A stretch of DNA of 64,000 nucleotides from the NCBI RefSeq assembly GCF_004114995.1, contig NZ_SDJP01000009.1, positions 28,180-92,179 on the forward strand, in the 5' to 3' direction. Of this stretch, positions 1-8,032 are shown one piece after another. The position numbers and the translations under genes were made by a program. The DNA is from Halorubrum amylolyticum (GTDB taxonomy: Archaea > Halobacteriota > Halobacteria > Halobacteriales > Haloferacaceae). The notes under the pieces were generated by a model. It did no database searches and was not told the origin of the DNA. It saw only the letters and a program-made list of their open reading frames with translations. The first letter of the stretch is position 1. Each line of letters begins with the position of its first letter.

Positions 1-563
1 TCCTCAGCCCGCTGTTTCGCCCGCGGGCTCGCTTTCACCTCCTCGGGACCGCTCTCCGCGGCCTCGACGTCGTCGGCCGTGATCGCACCCTCGGGCCCGC
101 TCCCCTCGACGGTGCCGAGGTCGACGCCGAGTTCCTCCGCGCGCTTTCGCGCTCGGGGCGTCGCTTTGCCGCCCGCGGACCCGGCGCTCGCGGCCGCCGT
201 GTCACTCTCCGTGCTCGACTCCGCAGATCGCGCCGCAGCGGCGTCCTCTTCGCTGGAATCGGATGTCGGTGCCGCGTCGTCGAGGTCGGCTTCGGCCTCG
301 GCGACGAGATCGGAGATGTCCGCGTCGGGGTCGGCGATGATTCCCATCGGAGTTCCCGGGGCCACCGCGTCTCCCTCGTCGAGGAAGGTGCGCCGGAGGA
401 CGCCGCCCTCGCGGGATTCCACCTCCGCGCTCGTCTTCTCGGATTCGATCTCCGCGACGACGTCGTCGACGTCGACGGAGTCGCCTTCCTCGACCGCCCA
501 GTCGAGCAGTACCCCCTCCTCCATCTCTAAGCCGAGTTTCGGCATTCGAACAACGTATCCCAT
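1..563 (-). CDS. 2-oxo acid dehydrogenase E2 (dihydrolipoyl acyltransferase), 3' end cut off
   Basis: This is the E2 core of a 2-oxoacid dehydrogenase complex, which carries acyl groups on a lipoyl-lysine between E1 and E3. The ATG at 561-563 gives an N-terminal lipoyl domain (residues 1-80) with the lipoylated lysine near residue 43 in EIESEKTSAEV. An acidic Ala/Asp/Ser linker follows, then a peripheral subunit-binding domain (about 128-162, ATPRARKRAEELGVDL). A second such domain appears to begin at the window edge (KASPRAKQRAE). The catalytic acyltransferase domain would lie outside the window. An A/T-rich promoter stretch (aataattatg on the minus strand) lies about 25-35 bp upstream. Substrate class cannot be read from this part. 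Confidence 0.9.
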   Translation of the reverse strand, partial: MGYVVRMPKLGLEMEEGVLLDWAVEEGDSVDVDDVVAEIESEKTSAEVESREGGVLRRTFLDEGDAVAPGTPMGIIADPDADISDLVAEAEADLDDAAPTSDSSEEDAAAARSAESSTESDTAAASAGSAGGKATPRARKRAEELGVDLGTVEGSGPEGAITADDVEAAESGPEEVKASPRAKQRAE

Positions 564-650
564 ATCTGGAACGCCGGCCCCATTCCACATAATTATTACT
601 GGAGGTTGGCGCAACTGGGAACCGCACCGCTCAGCGGGGGCTCGTGTGAT

Positions 651-670
651 ATTAATACCTTATATGGTAT
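651..670 (+). promoter_or_regulatory. TATA-like promoter element inside a short inverted repeat
   Basis: The arms atacc (655-659) and ggtat (666-670) flank ttatat, a plausible archaeal TATA element, about 70 bp upstream of the small ORF at 733. A repressor bound to the repeat would block TBP. This is seen in sequence only; the function is inferred. Confidence 0.3.
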
Positions 671-732
671 CAAGACTCATTATCCCTTTCCACGAAGGGT
701 TAATACGGAGATCCTCGCTATCCCGCTTCAAG

Positions 733-852
733 ATGGCAAACGATCGCGACACCATGAAAGACGTCTCGCACACGGCACCGAACGACACCTCGGCGAAAGG
801 CGTGTGGGAACGAGGACGAGGCCCCGTCGAGGAAGCGGAAGAAGAGGAGTAA
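733..852 (+). CDS. 39-residue acidic mini-protein, conserved haloarchaeal type
   Basis: This small ORF encodes a protein beginning MANDRDTMKDVSH and ending in a Glu-rich tail (EEAEEEE). The composition is strongly acidic as expected for a soluble halophilic protein. The start codon follows a short leader containing a GGAG-like motif. It resembles small uncharacterised haloarchaeal proteins with a DRDTMKDV-type N-terminus, but that is from memory and not a database match. It has no Cys pairs, membrane segment or signal peptide. It is transcribed divergently from the E2 gene. Function unknown. Confidence 0.5.
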   Translation: MANDRDTMKDVSHTAPNDTSAKGVWERGRGPVEEAEEEE

Positions 853-1162
853 ACTCGGCCGAACCGCCGTTTTTCGTCCGTTTTCGCGGCCCGCGTACCA
901 GTCGGAGGCCTCGTTCGGACCTCCCGAGGCGGCGTCCTCTACCTCCTCCGGGTGATCTGACGCGGCGGCGCCGCCGGCACCGTCCGGCGCGTCGTCGCGG
1001 CCCTCCGTGACCCCCCGTCGATCGCTCATGCGGAGAGCGTTCTCGAAGCCGCGGGGTAAGGCTACCGGCGGGGTGTGTCCGTCGGGCGGTCGCGCCCGCG
1101 TCGTTCTCGCGGGTGATAGCCGCGGGCGTGGCTTTAACCCGCCCGACGGCGGACCCGAGCGC
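853..1162. other. Intergenic stretch without a convincing gene
   Basis: These 310 bp separate the 39-residue ORF from the ABC exporter operon. Minus-strand frames give an acidic run starting at 1028, but it continues antisense through the small gene at 733-852 and turns basic and hydrophobic there, so no gene is called. A weak TATA-like ctttaacc at 1132-1139 lies 24-31 bp before the ABC ATPase start and could be its promoter. Confidence 0.5.
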
Positions 1163-2194
1163 ATGATCGAAGTGGAGGGGCTGCGGAAGACGTACGGGGA
1201 GTTCGCCGCCGTCGTCGACAGCACCTTCTCCGTCGAAGAGGGCGAGGTGTTCGGGATCGTCGGCCCGAACGGCGCCGGGAAGACGACGACGCTGAAGGTG
1301 CTCGCCGGGCTCGTCGACCCCACCGCAGGCGAGGTCGAGGTCGCCGGCTTCGCCTCCGACGACCCCGAGATGCGCCGGCAGTTGGGGTTTCTCCCCGAGG
1401 AGTCGCCCCTCTACGAGGAGATGACGCCGCTGTCGTACCTGCGCTTCTTCGCCGACCTGTACGACGTGCCGCGCGAGGCCGCCGACGAGCGGATCGAGGC
1501 CGCGCTCGACCGACTGGAACTGGACCACCGCGAGCGGCGGCTCGGCGACATGTCGAAGGGGATGAAACGCAAGGTCGCCATCGCCCGGTCGCTCGTCAAC
1601 GACCCCGACGTGCTCGTGTACGACGAGCCGGCCTCCGGGCTCGACCCGGTGACGACGAACTCCGTGCTGGAGTTCACCCGCGAGCTGCGCGAGACCGGGA
1701 AGACCGTCGTATTCTCCGCGCACAACCTCTATCACGTCGAGTCCGTCTGTGATCGCGTCGCGGTGATGAACGAGGGCCGGATCGTCGCCCGGGGGAGCGT
1801 CGACGGAATTCGCGAGCGACACGGCGAGACGGCCTACCGGGTGTTCACCGACGTGTCGCCCGCGCGGACCGACGCACTGGTCGAGATTTTCGACGACCTC
1901 GGCGACCTCGACAACCTCGACGACCTCGACGGCGCGACCGAGGAGGTCGGCGACCGGTTCCGCACCACCGTGCCGACGATGGACGCGGTCGAGGCGGTCC
2001 GCGAGGCCGCCGCCGCGGCGGGCGGCGAGGTCGTCGACATCCGCACGCGAGAGCCGAGCCTGGAGGACGTGTTCCTCGACATCGTCGGGCGACCGATGCC
2101 GGGGCGGTACACCGGTGGCGGTGGGGATGCGGAACCGGAGGCGACGGAAGACGACGCGACGCGACCGGCGGAGCCGCCGGAGGGAGCCGAGTGA
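1163..2194 (+). CDS. ABC-2 type exporter, ATP-binding subunit
   Basis: This 343-residue cytoplasmic ATPase energises the two membrane proteins encoded directly downstream. The nucleotide-binding domain occupies residues 1-220, with Walker A GPNGAGKTTT, a degenerate signature MSKGMKRK, and Walker B VLVYDEPASGLD followed by the switch histidine (SAHN). Residues 225-320 form the accessory domain typical of the CcmA/NatA subfamily, and the tail is Gly/Glu-rich. The ATG at 1163 is chosen because it starts the NBD directly (MIEVEGLRKTYG). The stop overlaps the GTG start of the next gene by 4 bp (GTGA), so translation is probably coupled. The substrate is unknown; NatA-type sodium, drug or protease-linked export are all possible. 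Confidence 0.93.
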   Translation: MIEVEGLRKTYGEFAAVVDSTFSVEEGEVFGIVGPNGAGKTTTLKVLAGLVDPTAGEVEVAGFASDDPEMRRQLGFLPEESPLYEEMTPLSYLRFFADLYDVPREAADERIEAALDRLELDHRERRLGDMSKGMKRKVAIARSLVNDPDVLVYDEPASGLDPVTTNSVLEFTRELRETGKTVVFSAHNLYHVESVCDRVAVMNEGRIVARGSVDGIRERHGETAYRVFTDVSPARTDALVEIFDDLGDLDNLDDLDGATEEVGDRFRTTVPTMDAVEAVREAAAAAGGEVVDIRTREPSLEDVFLDIVGRPMPGRYTGGGGDAEPEATEDDATRPAEPPEGAE

Positions 2195-4134
2195 TCGACC
2201 GACTCCGACGGATTCTTCGAGTCGCCCGCTGGGAGACGGCCCGCGCGGGCGGGGGCGTCGACCGTCGGACCCTGCTCGCGGCGCTCGCGCTCCTGCTCGT
2301 CGCCGGCGGCGTCCTCGGCGGGGGGCTCGCGGCCGGCGTCGTCGGGCTCGACGTCGACCGCGACGTGTACCGCGTGGGCGTCGACGGCGACTCACCGTAC
2401 GCGGACGCGGTCGAGGCCGAGCCGTCGCTCACGGCGGTCCCGCTCGGGAGCGCCTCGCTCGGGGAGACGGCCGACCTCGTCGTCCTCGGTGGAGGTAGCA
2501 GTGACGGAGGCGAAGACGGAATGCGGGTCGAGACGGTCGCGGTCCGCGCCAGTGACACCCCGAAGGGGGAGGCCGCGGCGGCCTCGTTCCGGGAGGCGGT
2601 CGAGGCGCACAACGAGCGGCTGATGGCCGCCGAGGAGAACCGGACCGCGGCGTTCCCGATCACCGTCTCCCTCCAGTACGCCGGCCGGACGAGCGGGCTC
2701 GACGAGGGCTCGACGCTCGGCGGGGGCGACACGGGCTCCGGCGCCGACGGCGACGGAGGCGGTGACGGTTCCAGCGGGGGCGATGGCGGTTCCAGCGACG
2801 GGAGCGCCGGAGCCGGCGGCGGTGGGGGACTCGCAGGCGGGGGCGCCACAGACGGGGACGCCGCGAGCGATGACGACGGCGGGTTCGCGGTCCCCTCGGT
2901 CGGCGGCGGGGCGTTCGGCGCCGACACGGTCGGGTCGCCCGGGTCGATCTCTCCCCCCTTCCCGTTCGTCTCGCTCCTCTTAGCGTTCGTCTTCCTCGTG
3001 CCGATGAACTTCCTCATTCAGGCGTACGGCTCCTCCGTCCTCGACGAGCGCACGAACCGGCGCGGGGAGCCCCTGCTCGTCACCCCGCTCGCGCCGGTCG
3101 ACATCGTCGCGGGGAAGACGCTCCCGTACGTCGCGATTGCGGCGCTCGTCACGACGCTTATCGCGGTCGCCGTCGGCGGCGGGGCGCTCTCGGTGATCGC
3201 CGTGCTCCCGGTGGCGTTGGCCTTTCTCGCGGCCACCTTCGTCGGCGCGATGTTCGCCCGGTCGTTCAAGGAGCTCACCTTCGTCACGGTCGGGGTGAGC
3301 GTCCTCCTGACGACGTACGCGTTCGTGCCGGCGATCTTCACGAACGTGACGCCCGTGGCGCTCGTCTCGCCGCTCACGCTGGTCGTCTTCGACCTGCAAG
3401 GGGAAGCGGTCGGGTTCGGCGATATCCTCTTCTCGACCGGGCCGATGACGGTCGGGGCGGCGCTCCTGTTCGGGCTCGGGCTCGGGGTGTACCGCGAGGA
3501 GGACATGTTCACCCAGAAGCCGGTCGGCCGGAAGTTCCTCGACGCGCTGGCGGTGCGGCTCGGGGAGGTCGGCGGGACGAAATCCGCCAGATCGCGGCGA
3601 GAACGGCTCCGGGCGCTCGCGCCGGTCGCGTTCCTCACGGCCTGTACGATCCCCTTCGTCTTCGTCGCGGAGCTGTTGGCGGTCGCGCTGCTGTTCGCGC
3701 TGCCGGTGACGGTGTCGATCCCCGTACTCTTAGTGACCATCGCGTTCATCGAGGAACTCGCGAAGAGCGTCCACCTCTACGCCGGGTTCGAGCGCGGCGC
3801 GTTCGCCCGGACCGATCGGGTCGCCGTCGCGGTCGGGGCCGCCTCCGCGGTCGGCTTCTTCCTCGCGGAGAAGGCCACCGCGGTCGTGCAGGCGGTCGGG
3901 CTCACGGACCTGTACGTCGGCCGCGCCGCCTTCGGGAGCGTGGCGGGGGTAGAGGGGCTCCCCCCGCTTGCTGTGGCCGCGCTGTTCTTCGCGCCCCTCG
4001 TACTTCACGGGTTCGCGACGACGGTCGCCGCGGTGGGCGCGAGCCGGAGCGGGACGTACTACGTCCTGACGCTGGCGCTGGCGACGCTGATCCACGCCGC
4101 GTACAACTTCGGGGTGGTGCGCGTCTATGCGTAA
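2191..4134 (+). CDS. ABC-2 permease fused to a PrsW/CPBP-like intramembrane protease domain
   Basis: This 647-residue membrane protein begins at GTG 2191. The N-terminal half has the ABC-2 layout: one transmembrane helix (about 27-52), a large extracytoplasmic region with a long Gly/Ser/Asp-rich low-complexity stretch (about 170-245), then a bundle of helices (about 255-430). The C-terminal third (about 470-640) is a separate helical domain with ordered metal-site motifs: EELAK (E521-E522), FFLAE (E560), LHGFATT (H606) and HAAYNF (H635). These match the EExxK, FxxxE, HxxxT and HxxxN pattern of PrsW/CPBP-type proteases. It sits between the ATPase (4-bp overlap) and a second permease (8-bp overlap), so the protease domain is part of the exporter. 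A role in cleaving or maturing substrate is inferred. Confidence 0.88.
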   Translation: MIDRLRRILRVARWETARAGGGVDRRTLLAALALLLVAGGVLGGGLAAGVVGLDVDRDVYRVGVDGDSPYADAVEAEPSLTAVPLGSASLGETADLVVLGGGSSDGGEDGMRVETVAVRASDTPKGEAAAASFREAVEAHNERLMAAEENRTAAFPITVSLQYAGRTSGLDEGSTLGGGDTGSGADGDGGGDGSSGGDGGSSDGSAGAGGGGGLAGGGATDGDAASDDDGGFAVPSVGGGAFGADTVGSPGSISPPFPFVSLLLAFVFLVPMNFLIQAYGSSVLDERTNRRGEPLLVTPLAPVDIVAGKTLPYVAIAALVTTLIAVAVGGGALSVIAVLPVALAFLAATFVGAMFARSFKELTFVTVGVSVLLTTYAFVPAIFTNVTPVALVSPLTLVVFDLQGEAVGFGDILFSTGPMTVGAALLFGLGLGVYREEDMFTQKPVGRKFLDALAVRLGEVGGTKSARSRRERLRALAPVAFLTACTIPFVFVAELLAVALLFALPVTVSIPVLLVTIAFIEELAKSVHLYAGFERGAFARTDRVAVAVGAASAVGFFLAEKATAVVQAVGLTDLYVGRAAFGSVAGVEGLPPLAVAALFFAPLVLHGFATTVAAVGASRSGTYYVLTLALATLIHAAYNFGVVRVYA

Positions 4135-5182
4135 CCGCGACAGCCGACTGACGATCGCCGGCCGGGAGCTGTCGGGGCTGCGCGCGGAGAAGACGATCCT
4201 GCTCGCGATCGCGATTCAGCTGTTCATCGCCGCGTTCTCGTCGTTCCTCGTGGTCGGGCTCGTCTCGATGTACGACCCCGGATCGCTCGGCGGCGCGGAG
4301 GTCGAGGTGGCCGGCGCCGGCGACGCCGTGAGCGACCTCGAACGCGCCGAGAGCGAGGTCGACGGGGCCTCCGTCACGCGCTACGAGGACGCCGCGGCCG
4401 CGCGGCTCGCCTTCGACAGCAACGCCGCCGACGCGGTGGTGGTTGCGAACCGGAACGACGACGGCGGGATCTCGGCGGTGGTCACCGCCCCGGACGCCAC
4501 GGTCGAGACCACCGTGATCGTCGTCCAGCTCCGCGACCTGCTCCGGACCTACGAGCGACAGGAGCGCGCGGACCGAGCCGAATTCCTGAGCGAGTCGCCG
4601 CTTCCCCTCCCCGAGCGGACCGGCACCAGCCCGTACTTCACGTTCACGTACACCGTGTTGATCCCGGTGCTCGTCTTCCTCCCCGTGTTCATCTCGGGGT
4701 CGCTCGTGGTCGATTCGATCACCGAGGAGATCGACGAGGGGACCTTCGAGCTGCTGCGCGTCGCGCCCGTCACGCTCGGGGAGATCGTCGACGGGAAGGC
4801 GCTGGCGGCGGTCGCGATCGCCCCCGGACAGGCGCTCCTCTGGCTCCTCCTCCTCCGCGCGAACGGGACGCCGGTCGCCAACGTCCCCTCGATCCTCGTG
4901 CTGATGACCGCGCTCACCCTCCTCGTCGTCGTGCTCGCGCTCGCCATCTCCGCGCTCGCACCCGACCGGCGGGCCGCCCAGTTCCTCTACTCGATCGGCA
5001 TGCTCGTCCTCTTCGGGGGCGCTACGGCGATGGCGGGCGGCCCCGCGAACGCGGTCGCGCGGCTCGCGATCGACAGCGCCGACGCGACGACGACCGCGCT
5101 GGTGGTCGCCTACGTCGGGATCGCCGCGGTCGCGTACGCCGGCGTCCGGACGATCGTCGCGGAGAACGGGTTCGAGAAGTGA
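4127..5182 (+). CDS. ABC-2 type exporter, permease subunit
   Basis: This 351-residue permease starts at ATG 4127 inside the end of the preceding gene. It has one N-terminal helix (about 22-45), an extracytoplasmic domain (about 50-155) and five or more C-terminal helices, with the ABC-2 coupling segment EEIDEGTFELLRVAPV around residue 202. It would pair with the permease-protease subunit as a heterodimer over the ATPase encoded first in the operon. The 3' end abuts the dispersed repeat copy A, whose own transcription would run antisense into this gene. Confidence 0.9.
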   Translation: MRNRDSRLTIAGRELSGLRAEKTILLAIAIQLFIAAFSSFLVVGLVSMYDPGSLGGAEVEVAGAGDAVSDLERAESEVDGASVTRYEDAAAARLAFDSNAADAVVVANRNDDGGISAVVTAPDATVETTVIVVQLRDLLRTYERQERADRAEFLSESPLPLPERTGTSPYFTFTYTVLIPVLVFLPVFISGSLVVDSITEEIDEGTFELLRVAPVTLGEIVDGKALAAVAIAPGQALLWLLLLRANGTPVANVPSILVLMTALTLLVVVLALAISALAPDRRAAQFLYSIGMLVLFGGATAMAGGPANAVARLAIDSADATTTALVVAYVGIAAVAYAGVRTIVAENGFEK

Positions 5183-5560
5183 GCGACGATCGCTTTTAAA
5201 CGACGTGCGGTGGCGCGCGCCTCCGAGCGTCCTGTGAAGGACGCGAGGAGCGCGTGCGAGGGAGTCGGCCGACCGGAGCGAAGCGACGGGAGGCCGACGA
5301 GGCTGGGGAGGTATGAGGCTGCGGTGCGGTTGGGTGGGACTCAAAGGGGCAGGCGCGAGGACGAAGCCTGACGACGCAAGCACCGCAACGAGGGAGCGAG
5401 TGAAACGAGCGACTGAGTGAGGAGCGCAGCGAGTCACGCGAGTCGTCGCGGCTGGGGCTTTGGAAGTCGTCACCGTCGATCCACAGTCACTGATCGGGTT
5501 GTACCGAGCGGCTGGGGCTTTGGAAGTCGTCACCGCCGATCTGGTAGTAGCGATTTATAA
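5183..5560. repeat. Dispersed haloarchaeal repeat element, copy A (K-A-P-A-A element)
   Basis: It is related over its full length to copy B at 18581-18943 in the opposite orientation. Shared blocks include a TTTAAA at the end next to the neighbouring gene, gtgcggtggcgcg, cgaggctggggagg, gagcgagtga, tcgcggctggggctttgg and a terminal TATA box. Read on the minus strand, TTATAA (5560-5555) lies exactly 27 nt before a GTG (5533-5531) opening a frame that reads MTTSKAPAAR. That start region is duplicated 60 bp further in (GTG 5473-5471). Hairpins include cgtcctgtgaaggacg and gtcggcc...ggccgac. The frame has no stop inside the element and runs antisense into the permease gene. It may be a leaderless small gene, a structured RNA, or both. 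Confidence 0.6.
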
Positions 5561-5626
5561 GCGATCGACCAATCCGCGTCGAATCACAGTTCACTCAAAA
5601 ACGACGCCCCGCCCGCACGATACGGA

Positions 5627-5974
5627 TCAGTCGTCGTCGGCCGCTGCACCGTCGGCATCCGTGTCACCCACGTCCGTCGCCGCGTCGTCCTCGATGCTCG
5701 GCGGGTATTTCCCGCGGTCGAGCTTCAGGTCGGACTGCGGGCGCGCCATGCAGGTGAGCGCGTACTCCTCGGCCTCCTCGTCGGTGAGCCCGCGGGCCGC
5801 CGGCTGGGTCACCTCGCCCTCGACGATCTCCGCGGAGCAGGCGAGACACATCCCGACGCGGCAGGAGTACTCCTGGGCGATCCCCTCCTCGATACAGGAG
5901 TTGAGGACCGTCTCCGTGTCGGCCACCTCGATCGTCTCGCCGGTGCCGACGAACTCGACGGTGTACTCGGTCAT
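5627..5974 (-). CDS. 2Fe-2S ferredoxin
   Basis: This 115-residue plant-type ferredoxin is a soluble one-electron carrier. The ATG at 5972-5974 is preferred (MTEYTVEFVGTGETIEV) because earlier starts add an unrelated basic extension. The cluster ligands are visible as C-x4-C-x2-C (SCRVGMCLAC) with the fourth in LTCMARP. The C-terminus is an Asp/Ala-rich tail of about 25 residues. It is shorter than the classic haloarchaeal ferredoxin of about 128 residues and lacks its N-terminal acidic insertion. It appears monocistronic; the redox partner is not evident from neighbours. Confidence 0.93.
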   Translation of the reverse strand: MTEYTVEFVGTGETIEVADTETVLNSCIEEGIAQEYSCRVGMCLACSAEIVEGEVTQPAARGLTDEEAEEYALTCMARPQSDLKLDRGKYPPSIEDDAATDVGDTDADGAAADDD

Positions 5975-6109
5975 AGCGCGGAGTACCGGCCGACCCGTCA
6001 AAAATGGTTCCCCTCGATCGCGTCGCCGTCGCGGGGACGGAACGCCCGCATCCCGACAAGTCTGATAGGCTCGACGACCGCGACGACCGAGCCGCTTGGT
6101 TCCGCTCGG

Positions 6110-6730
6110 CTACCCGTCCAGTTCGGCCACGATTCGTTCGCGGATGTCTCCGGCGTCGACGGGCGCCCACGCTTCGATGTCGTAGGTCACGTCGGCGAGA
6201 ACCTCAAGCCGCTCCGCGTCGCCCGCCTCGATCGCGGCCACCGCGTCCGCGGACAGACGCTCTACCACCGCCTCGGAGAGCGCCTGGCGGTCCACGTCGC
6301 GCTCGGGCACGTCGAGGATGTGCGGGAGGTCCTCGGCGTCCGCCGGCAGCGAGGGGAACGCCGCCGGACCGACCGCGAGGGCGACCGCGTCGGCGTCCGC
6401 CCCGTCGGCGGGATCTGCGGGCTCTGTCGCCCGACCACCGTCCCCTCCCGCCTCCGAGAGCGCGGCGGGCGGCGCGGGGACGAGCGCGTACTCCGCGACC
6501 GCGACGTCGATGGCGGCGGCGATGGCCTCGCCGTCGACCTCGGCGCGCTGTTTGAAGGCGAGCTCCGAGAGCGCCTCGGACAGCTCCTCGCGGGTGAGCC
6601 ACTCGAACAGGTCGACGACGCCGGCGAGGTCGTCGCGGGCGGCGACGCTGGGCGCGTCGCCTCCGGTCCCGCCGGGTCCGCCTCCGGTCCCGCCGGGTCC
6701 GCCTCCGGTCCCGCCGGGTCCGCCTCCCAT
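6110..6730 (-). CDS. Uncharacterised acidic haloarchaeal protein with Gly/Pro repeat N-terminus
   Basis: This 206-residue protein starts 3 bp after the glycosyltransferase gene ends, so the two form an operon. Residues 1-23 are three copies of a GGPGGTG unit encoded by a 21-bp tandem repeat (6660-6722). The rest is helical and acidic, with a conserved-looking segment LFEWLTREELSEALSELAFK (about 40-59), an Ala/Asp-rich linker and a C-terminal helical region ending RERIVAELDG. It has no membrane segments or signal peptide. I think it belongs to a halobacteria-only DUF family but cannot name it reliably. The repeat may be non-essential; a start downstream of it is possible if another initiation codon is used. 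Confidence 0.75.
   Translation of the reverse strand: MGGGPGGTGGGPGGTGGGPGGTGGDAPSVAARDDLAGVVDLFEWLTREELSEALSELAFKQRAEVDGEAIAAAIDVAVAEYALVPAPPAALSEAGGDGGRATEPADPADGADADAVALAVGPAAFPSLPADAEDLPHILDVPERDVDRQALSEAVVERLSADAVAAIEAGDAERLEVLADVTYDIEAWAPVDAGDIRERIVAELDG
6660..6722. repeat. Three tandem 21-bp repeats inside a coding sequence
   Basis: The unit is 21 bp, essentially identical in all three copies, and a multiple of three, so it adds seven residues (GGPGGTG-type) per copy to the protein at 6110-6730. Near-identity indicates recent slippage. Confidence 0.9.
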
Positions 6731-6733
6731 CGG

Positions 6734-7927
6734 TCAGTCCTCCCCCGGCGCGACGTCCGCGCTCGGGTCCGCGGGCCGCGGCCGGTCGGTCTCCCGGGGC
6801 TTCCGGCTCGCTCTCCCCGAACGGTCCTCCCGCACCGCCGCGAGGTCGGCCCGCGCCGCGTCGGCGACCTCGGCGGGCGTGACGGGCGCGTCGCGCCACG
6901 CCGGCAGGCGGGTGTCAGGCCCCGGCTCGCCGAGGGCGTCGGCGTACGTCTCGACCTGCTCGCGCTCGGCCGCGCGGTCGTAGTCGAGGCCGTTGAACGC
7001 GGCGTCCGTCTCGTAGCCGCGGATCAGCCCGTCGGCCGCCTCGCGGTAGCGGTCGGCGAGCGCGTCGTACTCGACCGCGACGCCGGCGCCCTCGACCGCG
7101 CGGAGGGTGGCCTCGCCGACCGCCCGGCTCATGTCGGCGAGGCCGGTCGGGCCGTCGACGGAGCGGTGGTCGTGCTCGTACCGCCCCAGATCGACCTGCG
7201 CGCTCCCCGCGAAGCCGGCGTGCGCGAACGCCTCGCCGAGCGTCCCCACCTCCAGCCCCCAGCCGCGCTGGACGCGGAGCTTGGAGACGAAGTCCGTCGT
7301 CGCCGCGAACTCCCCGGCGAGCGCGTAGCGGAACGCGTCGAGGTACTCCAGAACTCCGGCCTCTCGGCGCTCGGTGGCGTCGGCGAGCGCGCGGACCAGC
7401 GGCCTGAAGAACAGCCGGAACAGCCGCCCGTACAGCGATCCGTCCTCGACACGGGCGTAGTACCCCTTCGAGAAGTCGTGGCCGTGCGCGAGCGGGAACA
7501 GCAGCCGGGTGACGAACGCCGGCGAGTACGTCCTCGTGTCGGCGTCGTGGACGACGACGAACTCCTCCTCTAGGGCGCGCCCGAGCCCGAGCCACACGTC
7601 CCGGCCCTTCCCGCGGTCCCCGTCGAGTCCGCGGGCCGCGAGCAGCTCCGTGAGCCGCGGGCCGCCGCACCAGAGGGGTTCCACGGTCACGTCGAAGCCG
7701 TCGAGCCAGTCGGCGAAGGGCCCGACGCGCTCGGCGGGGGCGCGGAGGGGGACGACGACGCGGGCGGGGTCGACGGACTCCAGCGCCGTCAGGACCCGAT
7801 CGGCCGCGAGCGTTCCGTACTCGCGCTCCGTCATCGGCACGACGACCGCCGCGCGGCCGGTCGGGGCGTCCGGCCGGTGGTCGGTCAACGCGTGCAGCGT
7901 GGTCACGCGCTCTTGTACGTACTCCAT
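6734..7927 (-). CDS. Glycosyltransferase, glucosyl-3-phosphoglycerate synthase-like
   Basis: This 397-residue GT-A fold enzyme resembles glucosyl-3-phosphoglycerate synthases, which transfer a sugar from NDP-glucose to 3-phosphoglycerate in making the compatible solute glucosylglycerate. The N-terminal Rossmann half carries AAVVVPMTEREYG. The metal/nucleotide DxD-type motif is VVHDADTRTYSPAFVTRLLFP at about 141-161. Acceptor-side motifs include FSKGYYARVEDG, GEFAATTDFVSKL and QRGWGLEVGTLGEAF. The ATG at 7925-7927 fits. The C-terminal 40 residues are Arg/Pro/Asp-rich. No phosphatase lies beside it, so the final product is inferred from family resemblance only. Confidence 0.8.
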   Translation of the reverse strand: MEYVQERVTTLHALTDHRPDAPTGRAAVVVPMTEREYGTLAADRVLTALESVDPARVVVPLRAPAERVGPFADWLDGFDVTVEPLWCGGPRLTELLAARGLDGDRGKGRDVWLGLGRALEEEFVVVHDADTRTYSPAFVTRLLFPLAHGHDFSKGYYARVEDGSLYGRLFRLFFRPLVRALADATERREAGVLEYLDAFRYALAGEFAATTDFVSKLRVQRGWGLEVGTLGEAFAHAGFAGSAQVDLGRYEHDHRSVDGPTGLADMSRAVGEATLRAVEGAGVAVEYDALADRYREAADGLIRGYETDAAFNGLDYDRAAEREQVETYADALGEPGPDTRLPAWRDAPVTPAEVADAARADLAAVREDRSGRASRKPRETDRPRPADPSADVAPGED

Positions 7928-8032
7928 CTATCCGGTACACGGGCGGGACGCCCTAAATTGGTGCGATACCCGTGCGCCCGTGCCGGTCTCGGTCGGGTAG
8001 GGAGCCGGCCACGGCGGACGGAAGGGCCGCTC

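Noticed and set aside
853..1028. Acidic minus-strand frame starting near 1028
   Set aside because: It runs antisense through the plus-strand small gene and turns basic and hydrophobic there; no promoter or domain supports it.
728..2395. Long minus-strand open frame opposite the ABC genes
   Set aside because: It is Arg- and Gly-rich with no domains; a typical shadow in high-GC DNA opposite a well-supported ABC ATPase.
5183..5560. CRISPR array or tRNA in the repeat-rich stretch
   Set aside because: Repeats are unevenly spaced, only two copies exist and no cloverleaf or T-loop motif is present.
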